The notes beneath the pieces were generated by a model. That model searched no databases. It saw only the letters and a list, made by a program, of their open reading frames with translations, and had not been told where the DNA came from. Of a DNA stretch of 64,000 nucleotides, positions 8,365-16,901 are shown piece by piece. The translations under genes and the position numbers were made by a program. Location of the stretch: positions 157,084-221,083 of the forward strand of contig NZ_JYMT01000036.1 of the NCBI RefSeq assembly GCF_000938305.1. The letters run 5' to 3'. Each line of letters starts with the position of its first letter. The first letter of the stretch is position 1. This stretch comes from Bradyrhizobium sp. LTSP885 (GTDB taxonomy: Bacteria; Pseudomonadota; Alphaproteobacteria; Rhizobiales; Xanthobacteraceae).

Positions 8365-8880
8365 TTAGATGCTGTGGAAATCCAACACGGTCGGTACGCG
8401 GTCATTCACCAGCGTGATCACCTTGCGCGCGATTTTCCATTCGTCGCCGTCGCGCTTCAGGGTGTGCTGATAGCGGCCGTGGTGGACATGCCCCTTTGCC
8501 ACGCGCTGGTCGTAGACATGGACTGAGAACACCGAGTGGCAAATGATCTGCCCGGATTCGGGCTCGAAGGCCTCCAGATTGGAGATCTGGTGCACCGTGC
8601 GCGGCAGCGGAAGCGCAGTGATGGATTTCCGCGACTCGATGCGCGCGATCCGTTCCTCCAGGCCGCGCCGCGCGTCGTGGTAGAGCAGCGAGACCTGCGT
8701 GTTCGGGTCCTTGGTGGTCTCGTATTCGTCAAGCCAGGCCGGCACCCAGTAGACCGCATCTTCCCGGTACATCGCGACCCAGTCGGTCCATTCCCCGGCA
8801 TCGAGCAGGCGGGCTTCGCGGAAGACAATCGCTGCTGCGACCGCGACCGCGTCGAGATGATCAGCTGCGGGGCTGGCCAT
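8365..8880 (-). CDS. Aromatic-ring-hydroxylating dioxygenase beta subunit
   Basis: 171-aa small subunit (SnoaL-like cone fold) of a Rieske oxygenase. Family features: FREARLLDAGEWTDWVAMYREDAVYWVPA at residues 18-46 and a C-terminal VHHGRYQHTLKRDGDEWKIARKVI strand region. The true start is the ATG at 8880, which shares one base with the alpha stop (TGATG). A longer in-frame reading back to 8982 lies inside the alpha gene and is rejected. The subunit is structural and helps set substrate range. Confidence 0.9.
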   Translation of the reverse strand: MASPAADHLDAVAVAAAIVFREARLLDAGEWTDWVAMYREDAVYWVPAWLDEYETTKDPNTQVSLLYHDARRGLEERIARIESRKSITALPLPRTVHQISNLEAFEPESGQIICHSVFSVHVYDQRVAKGHVHHGRYQHTLKRDGDEWKIARKVITLVNDRVPTVLDFHSI

Positions 8881-10253
8881 CACGCACCCTCCCCGGCGGC
8901 GCGCTGCAATAGCCTGCGCCACTCGCGATAGCCCGGATGGAAATTCGTCTCGCCGCCGAAGCTGGTCGGGCCAAACGACCATTCGGCAGGGTAGACGCCG
9001 AGCTCACGCGTATGCGGGCTTTCGCCGTGGCCAATTTCCGCGGCACCGCGCAGATAGCCTAGCGTCGGACCCGCGGTCGTCGCGTCATAGCCGGTCTGGC
9101 AGAACTCATACATCACATTGTCATCGGAGCTTGCGAGCCCCGAGGCGTTGAAGAAGTCCTCATAGTTGCGGATGCGCAGCGTGCGCGCCGCGGCGCTTTC
9201 CCCGACCGGAGCCAGGCAATGCGACACCATCTCGGTCTTGTCGGCCGCGAGCGGCCGCCAGGTCCGCACCTGCGCCGACATGATGTCGATCACCTGAAGG
9301 TTCGGGAAGATGGTGAGGTTGCGTTGACGCAGCATCCATTTGGCGCGGGTGCTGCCGACCCGCTGGCGCACCGCATCGAGGCGGGCCGGGTCCATGCCGA
9401 GCGGACGCCCATAGAGCTGCGTGCGCTTGATCGACCAGTTGACCGCATGGCCGTGATCGAAGCTGAAGCTGCCTTGTCCTTCCTGTTCGCCTTCGGGCTC
9501 CACGGTGAAGCCGGCCTCTGGACCGGCTGTAACGTTGCGCTTCTTCAGGATGTCGACATAGGAGCTATGGGTGGTCGCGAAGTGATAGTAGTCGAGACCG
9601 TTCTCGAACTGCAGCTTCCAATTGCCGTCGAACGTGTAGGTGCTGGCGCCCGGCACGAACTCCACCTCGCCGCTGTCGCTCTGATCGACGATCAGATCGA
9701 GGAACACCCTGGTGTCGCCGAGGAAGTCTTCCAGCGGCAGCACATCCGCCGAGAGGCTCGCAAACAGGAAGCCGCGATAAGACCCGAGCCGCGCCACCGG
9801 GATAAGATCGTGATTGGCGTTTGAGAAGGATGGCGGATACTGCCCGCTCGCCTCTTCCGTCACCGAGATGTTGCGGCCACTCGAATCATAGGCCCAGCCG
9901 TGATAGCGGCAGACATGGAATTTCTGCCGGCCCTGCTTGAACGGGCAGACCACGGTGCCGCGGTGCCGACAGGTGTTGAGGAACGCGCCGACCTTGCCTT
10001 CCGCACTCCGCATCACGAGAATTGGATGGCGGCCGATATGAGTCGTCACGAAGTCGTTCGGCTTCGCTATCTGGGATTCCAGGCCGACAAAATTCCATGT
10101 CGCCTCGAAGATGTAGCGCAGCTCGGCGTCGAACACGTTCGGATCGGTGAATGCGCTGCGGTCGAGCCTGAAGATACGCTCGTCGGGACGATCATCGACC
10201 AGCCGGGAGATCGCCAGCAGCTTTGCAGCTTGGCCCTGTGGGACAGCGTTCAT
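8880..10253 (-). CDS. Aromatic-ring-hydroxylating dioxygenase alpha subunit
   Basis: 457-aa catalytic subunit. N-terminal Rieske domain with C95-x-H97 and C115-x2-H118. The catalytic domain has D221-x2-H224-x4-H229 (GLDYYHFATTH), giving the mononuclear-iron histidines and the bridging Asp; the third iron ligand is probably D377 or D378. It inserts O2 into an aromatic ring, usually giving a cis-diol or, with amino or carboxyl leaving groups, a catechol. GGGAGGA ribosome site before ATG. Substrate unknown; candidates are benzoate-, salicylate- or anthranilate-like acids. First gene of the minus-strand operon dioxygenase alpha-beta-ferredoxin-MFS-MarR. Confidence 0.9.
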   Translation of the reverse strand: MNAVPQGQAAKLLAISRLVDDRPDERIFRLDRSAFTDPNVFDAELRYIFEATWNFVGLESQIAKPNDFVTTHIGRHPILVMRSAEGKVGAFLNTCRHRGTVVCPFKQGRQKFHVCRYHGWAYDSSGRNISVTEEASGQYPPSFSNANHDLIPVARLGSYRGFLFASLSADVLPLEDFLGDTRVFLDLIVDQSDSGEVEFVPGASTYTFDGNWKLQFENGLDYYHFATTHSSYVDILKKRNVTAGPEAGFTVEPEGEQEGQGSFSFDHGHAVNWSIKRTQLYGRPLGMDPARLDAVRQRVGSTRAKWMLRQRNLTIFPNLQVIDIMSAQVRTWRPLAADKTEMVSHCLAPVGESAAARTLRIRNYEDFFNASGLASSDDNVMYEFCQTGYDATTAGPTLGYLRGAAEIGHGESPHTRELGVYPAEWSFGPTSFGGETNFHPGYREWRRLLQRAAGEGA

Positions 10254-10300
10254 GGCTTCCTCCCTTCGACATCGGCTTGATCGCCAGATTTTAGGTGTCC

Positions 10301-10329
10301 TCTATAGTTGTCATGACAACCATAGTCAA
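10301..10329 (-). promoter_or_regulatory. Sigma70-type promoter with palindromic operator in the spacer
   Basis: On the minus strand: TTGACT (10329-10324), 17-bp spacer, TATAGA (10306-10301), close to consensus. A 24-bp palindrome with one mismatched pair (10302-10325), core GTTGTCATGACAAC (10307-10320), fills the spacer and touches both hexamers. A repressor bound here would block RNA polymerase. The start point would be near 10294, about 40 bp before the dioxygenase alpha ATG. The co-transcribed MarR protein is the obvious candidate. A TTGT-N4-ACAA core also resembles GntR/FCD sites, so another regulator is possible. Confidence 0.7.
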
Positions 10330-10670
10330 GAAACTTGACCGATGGGGAAGGCTCGGCCTTAGCGCTGAGTTGCCCGACGGCGCAAGCCCTCTCGATAAAA
10401 ATATTTCGCTTTATCAGAAGGCCAACTCAGGTGTATGAATCTCCTGTCCCACCCGATCGAGGGGCGAGCGCACGTCACGAACGCGCGGTGGGATGCGGTC
10501 GACGCCGAGCGTGCGACTGACGAGAGCGCGCAAGGCGGACGGTGAAGTCGTGCAGGCCTGACACCCCAATGGTAGGTGTCCTGTCCGCAAGAGGCCAACG
10601 TCTCTCGCGGATGGCGGTGACAAGCAAGCCTAGTCTCGCCGGGGAGAGCACGTATAAGCCGTAACCCATC
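10330..10670. other. Intergenic stretch without a gene
   Basis: No convincing coding region. The text (for example GTGGGATGCGGTCGACGC and the AT-rich AAAAATATTTCGCTTTATC) resembles, from memory, a degenerate copy of a multi-copy non-coding element found in Bradyrhizobium genomes and ending in the hairpin annotated at 10671-10780. Short readings in several frames are broken and lack ribosome sites. Confidence 0.35.
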
Positions 10671-10780
10671 GCGCAGGGAAAGCCGGAGTGCCTCCGCTGA
10701 ACCTGTAAGCTCGTGTGCGCATCTACTCTACTTATGCACACGAGACCGCGGGTGCAGCGTGCGCCCGGCTTTCCCTGCGC
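10671..10780. repeat. Two-stem hairpin element, repeat-like
   Basis: Outer arms GCGCAGGGAAAGCCGG (10671-10686) and its exact complement (10765-10780) form a 16-bp perfect stem. An inner 9-bp perfect stem CTCGTGTGC/GCACACGAG sits at 10710-10718 and 10736-10744. The total is a 110-nt cruciform or structured-RNA candidate. It is not next to any start codon it could control directly. I recall similar sequences as repeated elements in Bradyrhizobium. Confidence 0.5.
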
Positions 10781-10893
10781 CCTCTGTTCCAAGAGAGGGC
10801 AAACGAAATGCAAAGCTCGGGCAAATCATGTCGCGAGAATGCGGACTCACATCCTTGTCGCTGTTTGACAATTGAATCCGAATCCATCCCCAC

Positions 10894-11017
10894 GTCGTCC
10901 CGGGCTTGACCCGGGACCCATAACCACAAATGCGAGTTGTTGCGCAACGCTGGGGCCACAGCCCGCTTCAACAACTCGACCCTGTGGTTATGGGTCCCGG
11001 CTTTCGCCGGGACGACA
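10894..11017. repeat. Long imperfect inverted repeat
   Basis: Arms 10894-10928 (GTCGTCCCGGG...GACCCATAACCACA) and 10984-11017 (TGTGGTTATGGGTCCCGG...GGGACGAC) are complementary over about 34 bp with a few differences. A smaller inner pair GAGTTGTTG/CAACAACTC lies between them. It ends about 30 bp beyond the stop of the lactonase-fold gene and could act as its 3' end structure. The CCCGGGCTTGACCCGGG core also occurs in the hairpin at 3338-3368. Confidence 0.5.
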
Positions 11018-11048
11018 GCGGTGAGTTCGTTGCGCTCAGCGCGTCGCA

Positions 11049-12155
11049 TCACGGCAGGCTGACAAACTCGACCCAGTTCGGCTTCTTCCCGACCGGATAG
11101 GATTTCAGTCTGGTCAGCGCGCCGCTGGCCTGATCGATGCCATAGACCGTCATGCTGTCAGACAGTTCGCCGACTGCAGCAAGATATCGCCCGGAGGGGT
11201 CGATGTTGAAGCCGCGCGGCTGCTGCTCGGTCGGCACGCTGCCGATCGTGGTCAACTGCCCGGTCGCGGCATCGACCTTGAACGCCGCGATCGTATTGGA
11301 TCCGCGCTCGGACGCGTAGAGGAAGCGTCCGTCCGGCGTGAGATGGATGTCGGCCGCCCACGGCTTGCCGCCAAAACCCGACGGCAGTGCGGTGGTGCGC
11401 TGGATCTCCTGCCAGACGCCGTCGCGCCCGTGATAGCTGAACACAGCGACGTCACCGTTCAGCTCGTGGACGAGGTAGACGAATTTGCCGTTGGGATGAA
11501 ACACGAAGTGCCGCGGCCCGGACTTGTCCAACACCTTGATGGTCGGCGGATCGTTCGCGGTGAGCACGCCGGTCGCAGCATCGAAGCTGAAGCTCAGCAC
11601 CTGATCGGAGCCGAGATTGGTCGCGAACACGAACCGATTGGCGGGATCGGGCAGGATGGCATGGGCGTTCAGTCCGGTCGGGATCACCTGAACAGGCGCG
11701 CCGACCACCCCGTCGGCCTGAACCGGATTGACCGCAACCTTGTTGCCGCCATAGGAGGCGCTGAACAGCACCTTGCCGGTGCGGTCCATCGCGATGTTGG
11801 CCATGCTGTCGGCGAGCGGCCCATTGCCGATGTGCCGGAGCATGCCGCTCTCCGGATCGATCGCAAAGCTGACCGCAACATAAGGCTGCGAGCGGACGCC
11901 GGCGATCAGGATGCGGCGATCCGGGCTCACCGCCAACGGGGTCGAGGCGCCCGGCTTCTCGACGCCGACAAAGGCTGCCGTCTGCACCGCAACCATCTCG
12001 CCGGTCTCAGGCGCAAGGCGGAACACGCTGATGTCGTTGCTGTCGGCATTGCCGACATAGGCAAAGGTGTCGGCCATCCCAGCTCCGCCTCCGGCGACGA
12101 TCGCTGTGATCGCAAGCGGCAATGCGACCGCGATCGCGCGTATCGATCCGACCAT
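11049..12155 (-). CDS. Lactonase family beta-propeller protein (secreted)
   Basis: 368-aa protein of the 6-phosphogluconolactonase-like seven-bladed propeller family. Signal peptide at residues 1-27 (IRAIAVALPLAITAIVAGGG). Blade repeats of the type FAYVGNADSNDISVF, RFVFATNLGSDQVLSFSFDAATG, KFVYLVHELNGDVAVF and RFLYASERGSNTIAAFKVDAATG follow. GGAGGACG precedes the chosen ATG; the open frame continues upstream to 12374 but that part is not protein-like. The cytosolic Pgl role is unlikely with a signal peptide; a periplasmic lactonase or binding propeller is more plausible. Confidence 0.8.
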   Translation of the reverse strand: MVGSIRAIAVALPLAITAIVAGGGAGMADTFAYVGNADSNDISVFRLAPETGEMVAVQTAAFVGVEKPGASTPLAVSPDRRILIAGVRSQPYVAVSFAIDPESGMLRHIGNGPLADSMANIAMDRTGKVLFSASYGGNKVAVNPVQADGVVGAPVQVIPTGLNAHAILPDPANRFVFATNLGSDQVLSFSFDAATGVLTANDPPTIKVLDKSGPRHFVFHPNGKFVYLVHELNGDVAVFSYHGRDGVWQEIQRTTALPSGFGGKPWAADIHLTPDGRFLYASERGSNTIAAFKVDAATGQLTTIGSVPTEQQPRGFNIDPSGRYLAAVGELSDSMTVYGIDQASGALTRLKSYPVGKKPNWVEFVSLP

Positions 12156-12461
12156 GGGGCGTCCTCCGGCATGTTTCGCCGGACGACCATAGCGAGACAT
12201 AGGTCGCCTCACCAAACGCGAAATGCGATTGATCGATGCTGAGATAGCATCGGTGGGCGAAACACCGCCGATCTCCGCGGCATAGCGCCGCTGATCTCGT
12301 TGCGGCGCAACAATCAAAATGAGACTGCCCGTCAAACCACGGGAGGGTGACGACATGCGCGTCGTGCCCGGCATCGGCTAGCGTTGTGCGCAACGATCGG
12401 ACGTTCGCGAGCATTGCATCAGACAATGCGGACGCCGGTGACAACACCAGGGAGGAGAGCG
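12156..12461. other. Divergent intergenic region before the 22-kb cluster
   Basis: 306 bp between two divergent genes, so it should hold the promoter of the cluster. Visible elements: a 36-bp sequence at 12300-12335 that recurs at 51867-51902; GTTG-TGCG-CAAC at 12384-12395; and GCATTG-N7-CAATGC around 12413-12431. No clear -35/-10 pair. No gene. Confidence 0.4.
12300..12335. repeat. Dispersed 36-bp repeat, copy 1
   Basis: The run TTGCGGCGCAACAATCAAAA followed by TGAGACTGCCCGTCAA is repeated at 51867-51902 with a single difference (CCC against CGC). Both copies are intergenic. It could be the end of a lost insertion sequence or a small dispersed repeat. Confidence 0.6.
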
Positions 12462-13712
12462 ATGTTGAAGGGCAGTGTGGGACTGATTGCGTTGAGCAGC
12501 CTGTTGCTTTCGGGCGCGGCGTTCGCACAGGAGAAGATCAAGGTCGGCGTCACCGCCACCCTCGAAGGCACCTATACGGTGCTCGGCGAGGACGGCATCC
12601 GCGGCTTCCAGACTGCGCTCAACGTGCTCGGCAAGAAGATCGGCGACAAGGAACTCGAATTCGTCATCGCCTCGACCGACGCGACGCCCGACTCCGCGGT
12701 GCGCGCGGTGCGCAAGCTGATCGAGCAGGACAAGGTGCAGATCCTGCTGTCGCCGCTGTCCGGCGACGAGGGCATCGCGGTGAAGAATTTCGCCAAGACC
12801 CATCCTGAGCTGGCCTTCGTCAACGCCGCCTCCGGTGCGCAGGAGACGACCTATGTCGATCCGGCGCCAAATTTCTTCCGCTACAACATGGACGGCGCGC
12901 AATGGCAGGTGGGCCTCGGCAAATACGCCTATGAGACCAAGGGCTATCGCAAGATTGCGACCGTCGGCGAGGACTACTCCTTCATCTACACCCAGGTGTT
13001 CGGGCTGGTGCTGGAGTTCTGCGGCGCTGGCGGCCAGGTCACGAACCGGCAATGGGTGCCGCTCGGCACCAAGGACTTCGCCTCCGTGATCGCCGCGCTG
13101 CCGGACGATGTCGATGCGATCTATCTCGGCCTCGGTGGCGCCGACGCCGTCAACTTCCTCAACCAGTACCAGCAGGCCGGCGGCAAGGCGCATTTGATGG
13201 GCGGCTCGATCATGATCGACCAGACCATCCTGTCGTCGAAGGGCAGCGCCAAGAACGCGCTGGTCGGCACGCTCGCGGCGAGCGGCCAGGCCGACACCTG
13301 GGACGACCCGAATTGGCAGAAATTCGTCAAGGCCTACCAGGACTCGTTCCCTGAGGCCAAACGCTTCCCGAGCCCGTCGCTGCTCGCGACCAACTATTAC
13401 GACTCGACCATGGCGCTGATCCTGGCGCTGCGGCAGGTCAATGGCGACCTCTCCAATAACCAGGCCAAGCTCAAGGACGCGCTGGCGAAGATCGAGATCG
13501 ATGCCCCCAACGGCAAGATCAAGCTCGATGCCAACCGGCAGGCGATCGGCACCAATTTCGTCACCGAGGTCGTCGATGACGGCAAGGGCGCGCTGTTCAG
13601 CAAGGTCGTGAAGGTGATCCCGAACGTCAACCAGACGCTGGGCTACGATCCGGCGGTGTTCGCCAAGATCGGCCTGCCCAGCCGCACGGTTCCGGAGTGC
13701 AAGAAGTACTGA
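12462..13712 (+). CDS. ABC transporter substrate-binding protein, branched-chain amino acid/amide type
   Basis: 416-aa periplasmic binding protein, type I fold (LivK/UrtA class). Signal peptide MLKGSVGLIALSSLLLSGAAFA with cleavage about residue 22, then EKIKVGVTATLEGTYTVLGEDGIRGFQTALNVLGKKI, the usual strand-helix start of the fold. GGGAGGAGAG lies just before the ATG, so this start is preferred over in-frame ATGs at 12384 and 12426. It is the first gene of the long cluster and supplies the binding protein for the permeases and ATPases at 14.8-19.9 kb. Confidence 0.9.
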   Translation: MLKGSVGLIALSSLLLSGAAFAQEKIKVGVTATLEGTYTVLGEDGIRGFQTALNVLGKKIGDKELEFVIASTDATPDSAVRAVRKLIEQDKVQILLSPLSGDEGIAVKNFAKTHPELAFVNAASGAQETTYVDPAPNFFRYNMDGAQWQVGLGKYAYETKGYRKIATVGEDYSFIYTQVFGLVLEFCGAGGQVTNRQWVPLGTKDFASVIAALPDDVDAIYLGLGGADAVNFLNQYQQAGGKAHLMGGSIMIDQTILSSKGSAKNALVGTLAASGQADTWDDPNWQKFVKAYQDSFPEAKRFPSPSLLATNYYDSTMALILALRQVNGDLSNNQAKLKDALAKIEIDAPNGKIKLDANRQAIGTNFVTEVVDDGKGALFSKVVKVIPNVNQTLGYDPAVFAKIGLPSRTVPECKKY

Positions 13713-13803
13713 CGTATTTTGCAAGTGCGAGCGAGCCGGTGGTGGCCCAGGAGCGCGCCCAAGTGCGCGGTTGCAGGTGCAAACCGGCTTGCTTTCCCTC
13801 CCC

Positions 13804-13839
13804 GGATGTTGAACGCTTGTCGAAAAGACAAGGACATCC
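13804..13839 (+). promoter_or_regulatory. Hairpin between binding protein and AraC gene
   Basis: Inner perfect stem CTTGTC-GAAAA-GACAAG (13816-13832) inside an outer GGATGT/ACATCC pair (13804-13809, 13834-13839). It ends 15 bp before the AraC start codon. It could terminate part of the binding-protein transcripts or stabilise them. Confidence 0.4.
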
Positions 13840-13854
13840 CGCGGGAGGGAAGGC

Positions 13855-14682
13855 ATGAGCAGAGCGCTTGCCGTCTTCCACGGCCGGTTCGGCCGCGCGA
13901 CGGTCTATCAGTTGAACCGGCCTTTCAACGTGCATGCGCACCGCGAAGGGCACCTGATCTTTCATGTCGGCGGCACGCCGGCGCAGATCGACGTCTCCGA
14001 GCAGCGCTTTCTGCTCAAGGACTGTTCCGTCGTCGCGGTCAACCCTTGGGAACCGCACAACTTCCTGCCGTCGGACATCGACCATGGCGCGATCTTCTTC
14101 GTGCTCTATGTCAACGCCGAATGGTTCGCGCCGACCGCCGCCAATGCGCAAAGCCTGCGGTTCGGCCGCACCTTCTTCCAGCGTACCGAGGCGCTCGACA
14201 AGCTGATCCGCCGCACCGCAGCGCTGGTGTGCGGCGCGCCATCGCTGCGCAGCCTCGATTGCGAGCTGCGGCAGCTGATCGATTCCTGCTACGAGGAAAG
14301 CTGGCAGCTATCGGAGCCGGCACAGGACGCGCACGCGGCAGCCGCAATCACCGATTTTCGCGTGCGCAAATCGATCAAGCTGATGTCGGAAAGCCCCGGC
14401 GCCGAGATCGAGCTGGATTCGATCGCACGGGAGTCGGGGCTGTCGCGGCCGCATTTCTACCGGCTGTTCCGCACCCAGACCGGCGTCACCCCTCACCTCT
14501 ACATGAACACGCTGATCATGGAGCAGGCGTTGGACGCGCTCGTCGCGACCGAATCCCCGATCGCCGATATCGGCTTCGATCTCGGCTTTTCCTCGCAGAG
14601 CGGCTTCACCCGTTTCTTCGCCGCCAATGTCGGCATGGCCCCGACCGATTACCGCCGCGCCGCCAAGGTGTTGCGGCCCTGA
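13855..14682 (+). CDS. AraC family transcriptional regulator
   Basis: 275-aa regulator. N-terminal cupin-type AraC ligand domain (NVHAHREGHLIFHVGG, residues 24-39; VVAVNPWEPHNF) and C-terminal double helix-turn-helix: IELDSIARESGLSRPHFYRLFRTQTGVTPHLYM and SPIADIGFDLGFSSQSGFTRFFAANVGMAPTDYRR, the full AraC signature. GGGAGGGAAGGC ribosome site. It lies between the binding-protein gene and the permeases on the same strand, so it is the likely local activator of the cluster and may sense the imported compound or a metabolite. Confidence 0.9.
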   Translation: MSRALAVFHGRFGRATVYQLNRPFNVHAHREGHLIFHVGGTPAQIDVSEQRFLLKDCSVVAVNPWEPHNFLPSDIDHGAIFFVLYVNAEWFAPTAANAQSLRFGRTFFQRTEALDKLIRRTAALVCGAPSLRSLDCELRQLIDSCYEESWQLSEPAQDAHAAAAITDFRVRKSIKLMSESPGAEIELDSIARESGLSRPHFYRLFRTQTGVTPHLYMNTLIMEQALDALVATESPIADIGFDLGFSSQSGFTRFFAANVGMAPTDYRRAAKVLRP

Positions 14683-14803
14683 CCGGGTTCCGCCCGCGCG
14701 ATAAAAGATACTCTCGAACAAATCCGCCGCGCCCGCCCCCGATAGGATATCCGGAACGCGGCCCGCAGACGGTCGCGCCGGAATCAGGGAACGCGCGACG
14801 GAG

Positions 14804-15814
14804 ATGACCAAATTCATCGAACGCCATCCGGCCTGGGCGCTGATCGGGATCATCGCGATCGCGGTGCTGCTGTGGCTGGTGTTCGCGATCTGGCCGCCGG
14901 GCCTGGAGGCTGCAATCGGCCGCAAGCGCGTGTTCCTCAACGCGGTCTTCAACGGCATCACGCTCGGCGGGCTCTATTTCCTGGTCGCCAGCGGCTTCAC
15001 GTTGATCTTCGGGTTGATGCGCAACGTCAACCTCGCGCATGGCTCGCTCTATCTGTTCGGCGGCTATATCGGCTACGCCGTCAGCACCTGGACCGGCTCC
15101 TGGATCCTCAGCTTCATCGCCGCCTTCATCGGCGTCGCCCTGCTTGGCGTGGTCCTGCAGCTCGCCGTGTTCCGCCGCATGGAGGGCCAGGACCTCCGCC
15201 AGACCATGGTGACGATCGGACTATCGATCGTGTTCGCCGATCTGATGCTCTGGGTGTTCGGCGGCGATTTCTACCAGGTCCAGACCCCGGCCTGGCTGAT
15301 CGGCCCGATCCAGTTGCCACTGCTTACGGCGGTGAAATCCTCCGGCGAGCCGGTCTACCTGCAATATCCGCTGGTCCGGCTGGTGATCTTCGTAGCATCC
15401 GTCGTGATCGGGATCGCGATGTGGCTCGCGCTCAATCGCACGCGGATCGGCATGATCGTGCGCGCCGGCGTCGACGACCGCGATATCCTGGCCGCAACGG
15501 GCGTGCGGATCCAGCTGGTGTTCGTGCTAGTGTTCGCGCTCGGCGCAGGATTGGCCGGTATCGCCGGTGTGGTCGGCGGCACCTTCCAGTCGCTGTCGCC
15601 GGGCGAAGATACCCGCTTCCTGCTCGCTTCCCTCGTCGTCGTGATCGTCGGCGGCATGGGCTCGATCCCGGGGGCTGCGCTCGGCGCCGTCATCATCGGG
15701 CTCGCCGAGCAGCTCGGCTCGGTCTACATCCCGACCTACGCCATCGTCGTCACTTTCCTGATCATGGTGCTCGTGCTGGCCGTGCGGCCGCAGGGCCTGC
15801 TTGCGAGGCGATGA
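14804..15814 (+). CDS. Branched-chain-type ABC transporter permease (LivH class)
   Basis: 336-aa membrane protein. The segment FNGITLGGLYFLVASGFTLIFGLMRNVNLAHGSLYLFGGYIGY at residues 45-87 is the LivH signature, and VVVIVGGMGSIPGAALGAVIIGLAE near the C-terminus is the permease loop contacting the ATPase. A GACGGAG site precedes the ATG. It overlaps functionally with the next gene (1 bp apart) and together they form the membrane channel. Confidence 0.9.
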   Translation: MTKFIERHPAWALIGIIAIAVLLWLVFAIWPPGLEAAIGRKRVFLNAVFNGITLGGLYFLVASGFTLIFGLMRNVNLAHGSLYLFGGYIGYAVSTWTGSWILSFIAAFIGVALLGVVLQLAVFRRMEGQDLRQTMVTIGLSIVFADLMLWVFGGDFYQVQTPAWLIGPIQLPLLTAVKSSGEPVYLQYPLVRLVIFVASVVIGIAMWLALNRTRIGMIVRAGVDDRDILAATGVRIQLVFVLVFALGAGLAGIAGVVGGTFQSLSPGEDTRFLLASLVVVIVGGMGSIPGAALGAVIIGLAEQLGSVYIPTYAIVVTFLIMVLVLAVRPQGLLARR

Positions 15815-15815
15815 G

Positions 15816-16901
15816 ATGTCGCTGTTGCAGAGCACCCAGCTTCGCGCCGAGCCAACTGCAGCAGCAGCGCGACGCGCCTTCATCCGGGCCTGGCCCGAAT
15901 TGCAGAATCCGGCGGCCTGGCTGGTCGCGCTGATCCTCGTGATCATGCCGGTCATCGCCAACGGCTTCTTCCTGATCGAGATCTTCGGCACCACGCTGAT
16001 CCTCGGCATCATCGCGCTCAGCCTGATGTTCCTTGCCGGCTATGGCGGCATGGTCAGCCTGATGCAGCTCACGATCGCCGGCTTTGCCGGCTACATGGTC
16101 GCGGTGTTCGGGATGAGCGGCAACGCCAATATCAGCCTGGGCTGGCCGTGGTGGCTCGCGACCCCGATGGCACTGGCACTGGCGACGCTGTTCGGCACGC
16201 TCGGTGGCGCGCTCGCGGTTCGCACCGAGGGCATCTACACCATCATGATCACGCTGGCGATCGGCGCGGCCTTCTACTATTTCACCAACCAGAACTGGGC
16301 GATCTTCAACGGCCACACCGGCATCAACACGGTCGCGACACCGAATTTCTGGGGCGTCGACTGGCGCGCCGATATTGCCTTCTACTATGTGACGCTCGGC
16401 GTCGCCGCGACCTGCTATTTCGCGGTCCAGTATGTCTCGCGCGCACCGTTTGGCCTCGCGCTGCAAGGCGTGCGCGACAATCCGCGGCGCATGGCAGCGC
16501 TTGGCTTCAACACCAACGCGCACCGGATCGCGGCCTATGCCTTTGCGGCCTTCATCGCAGCCCTCGGCGGCGTGCTGCAGGTCTGGAACTATCGGCAGAT
16601 ATCGCCCGGCTCGGTCAGCGTCGGCGCCTGCATCGATGTCCTGATCATCGCCGTGGTCGGCGGCATCACGCGGCCGGTCGGCCCGTTCATCGGCGCCTTC
16701 ATCTTCGTCCTGCTGCGCACCTTCGCGATCGACCTATTGGTCAAGTTCGGGCTCGACGGCAATCGGTTCCGGCTCCTGATCGGTCTCGGCTTCCTCGCCA
16801 TCGTGTTCTGGTCGTCGGACGGCGTGATCGGCCTTTGGGATCAGTGGCGCCGCAGCGGCAAGGCCGCGACGACGCGTTCAGGCGGAGGCCGCCATGGATA
16901 G
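15816..16901 (+). CDS. Branched-chain-type ABC transporter permease (LivM class)
   Basis: 361-aa membrane protein with the LivM pattern LSLMFLAGYGGMVSLMQLTIAGFAGYMVA and the ATPase-contact region GVLQVWNYRQISPGSVSVGACIDVLIIAVVGGITRPVGPFIGAFIF. The start at 15816 follows the upstream stop by one base and has a GAGG site; an in-frame ATG at 15801 is inside the upstream gene. Its end overlaps the LivG gene by 8 bp. Confidence 0.9.
   Translation: MSLLQSTQLRAEPTAAAARRAFIRAWPELQNPAAWLVALILVIMPVIANGFFLIEIFGTTLILGIIALSLMFLAGYGGMVSLMQLTIAGFAGYMVAVFGMSGNANISLGWPWWLATPMALALATLFGTLGGALAVRTEGIYTIMITLAIGAAFYYFTNQNWAIFNGHTGINTVATPNFWGVDWRADIAFYYVTLGVAATCYFAVQYVSRAPFGLALQGVRDNPRRMAALGFNTNAHRIAAYAFAAFIAALGGVLQVWNYRQISPGSVSVGACIDVLIIAVVGGITRPVGPFIGAFIFVLLRTFAIDLLVKFGLDGNRFRLLIGLGFLAIVFWSSDGVIGLWDQWRRSGKAATTRSGGGRHG

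Noticed and set aside
10254..11048. Riboswitch in the 10.3-11.0 kb gene-free region
   Set aside because: The structures match inverted repeats, not any known riboswitch core that I can recognise, and no start codon follows within reach.
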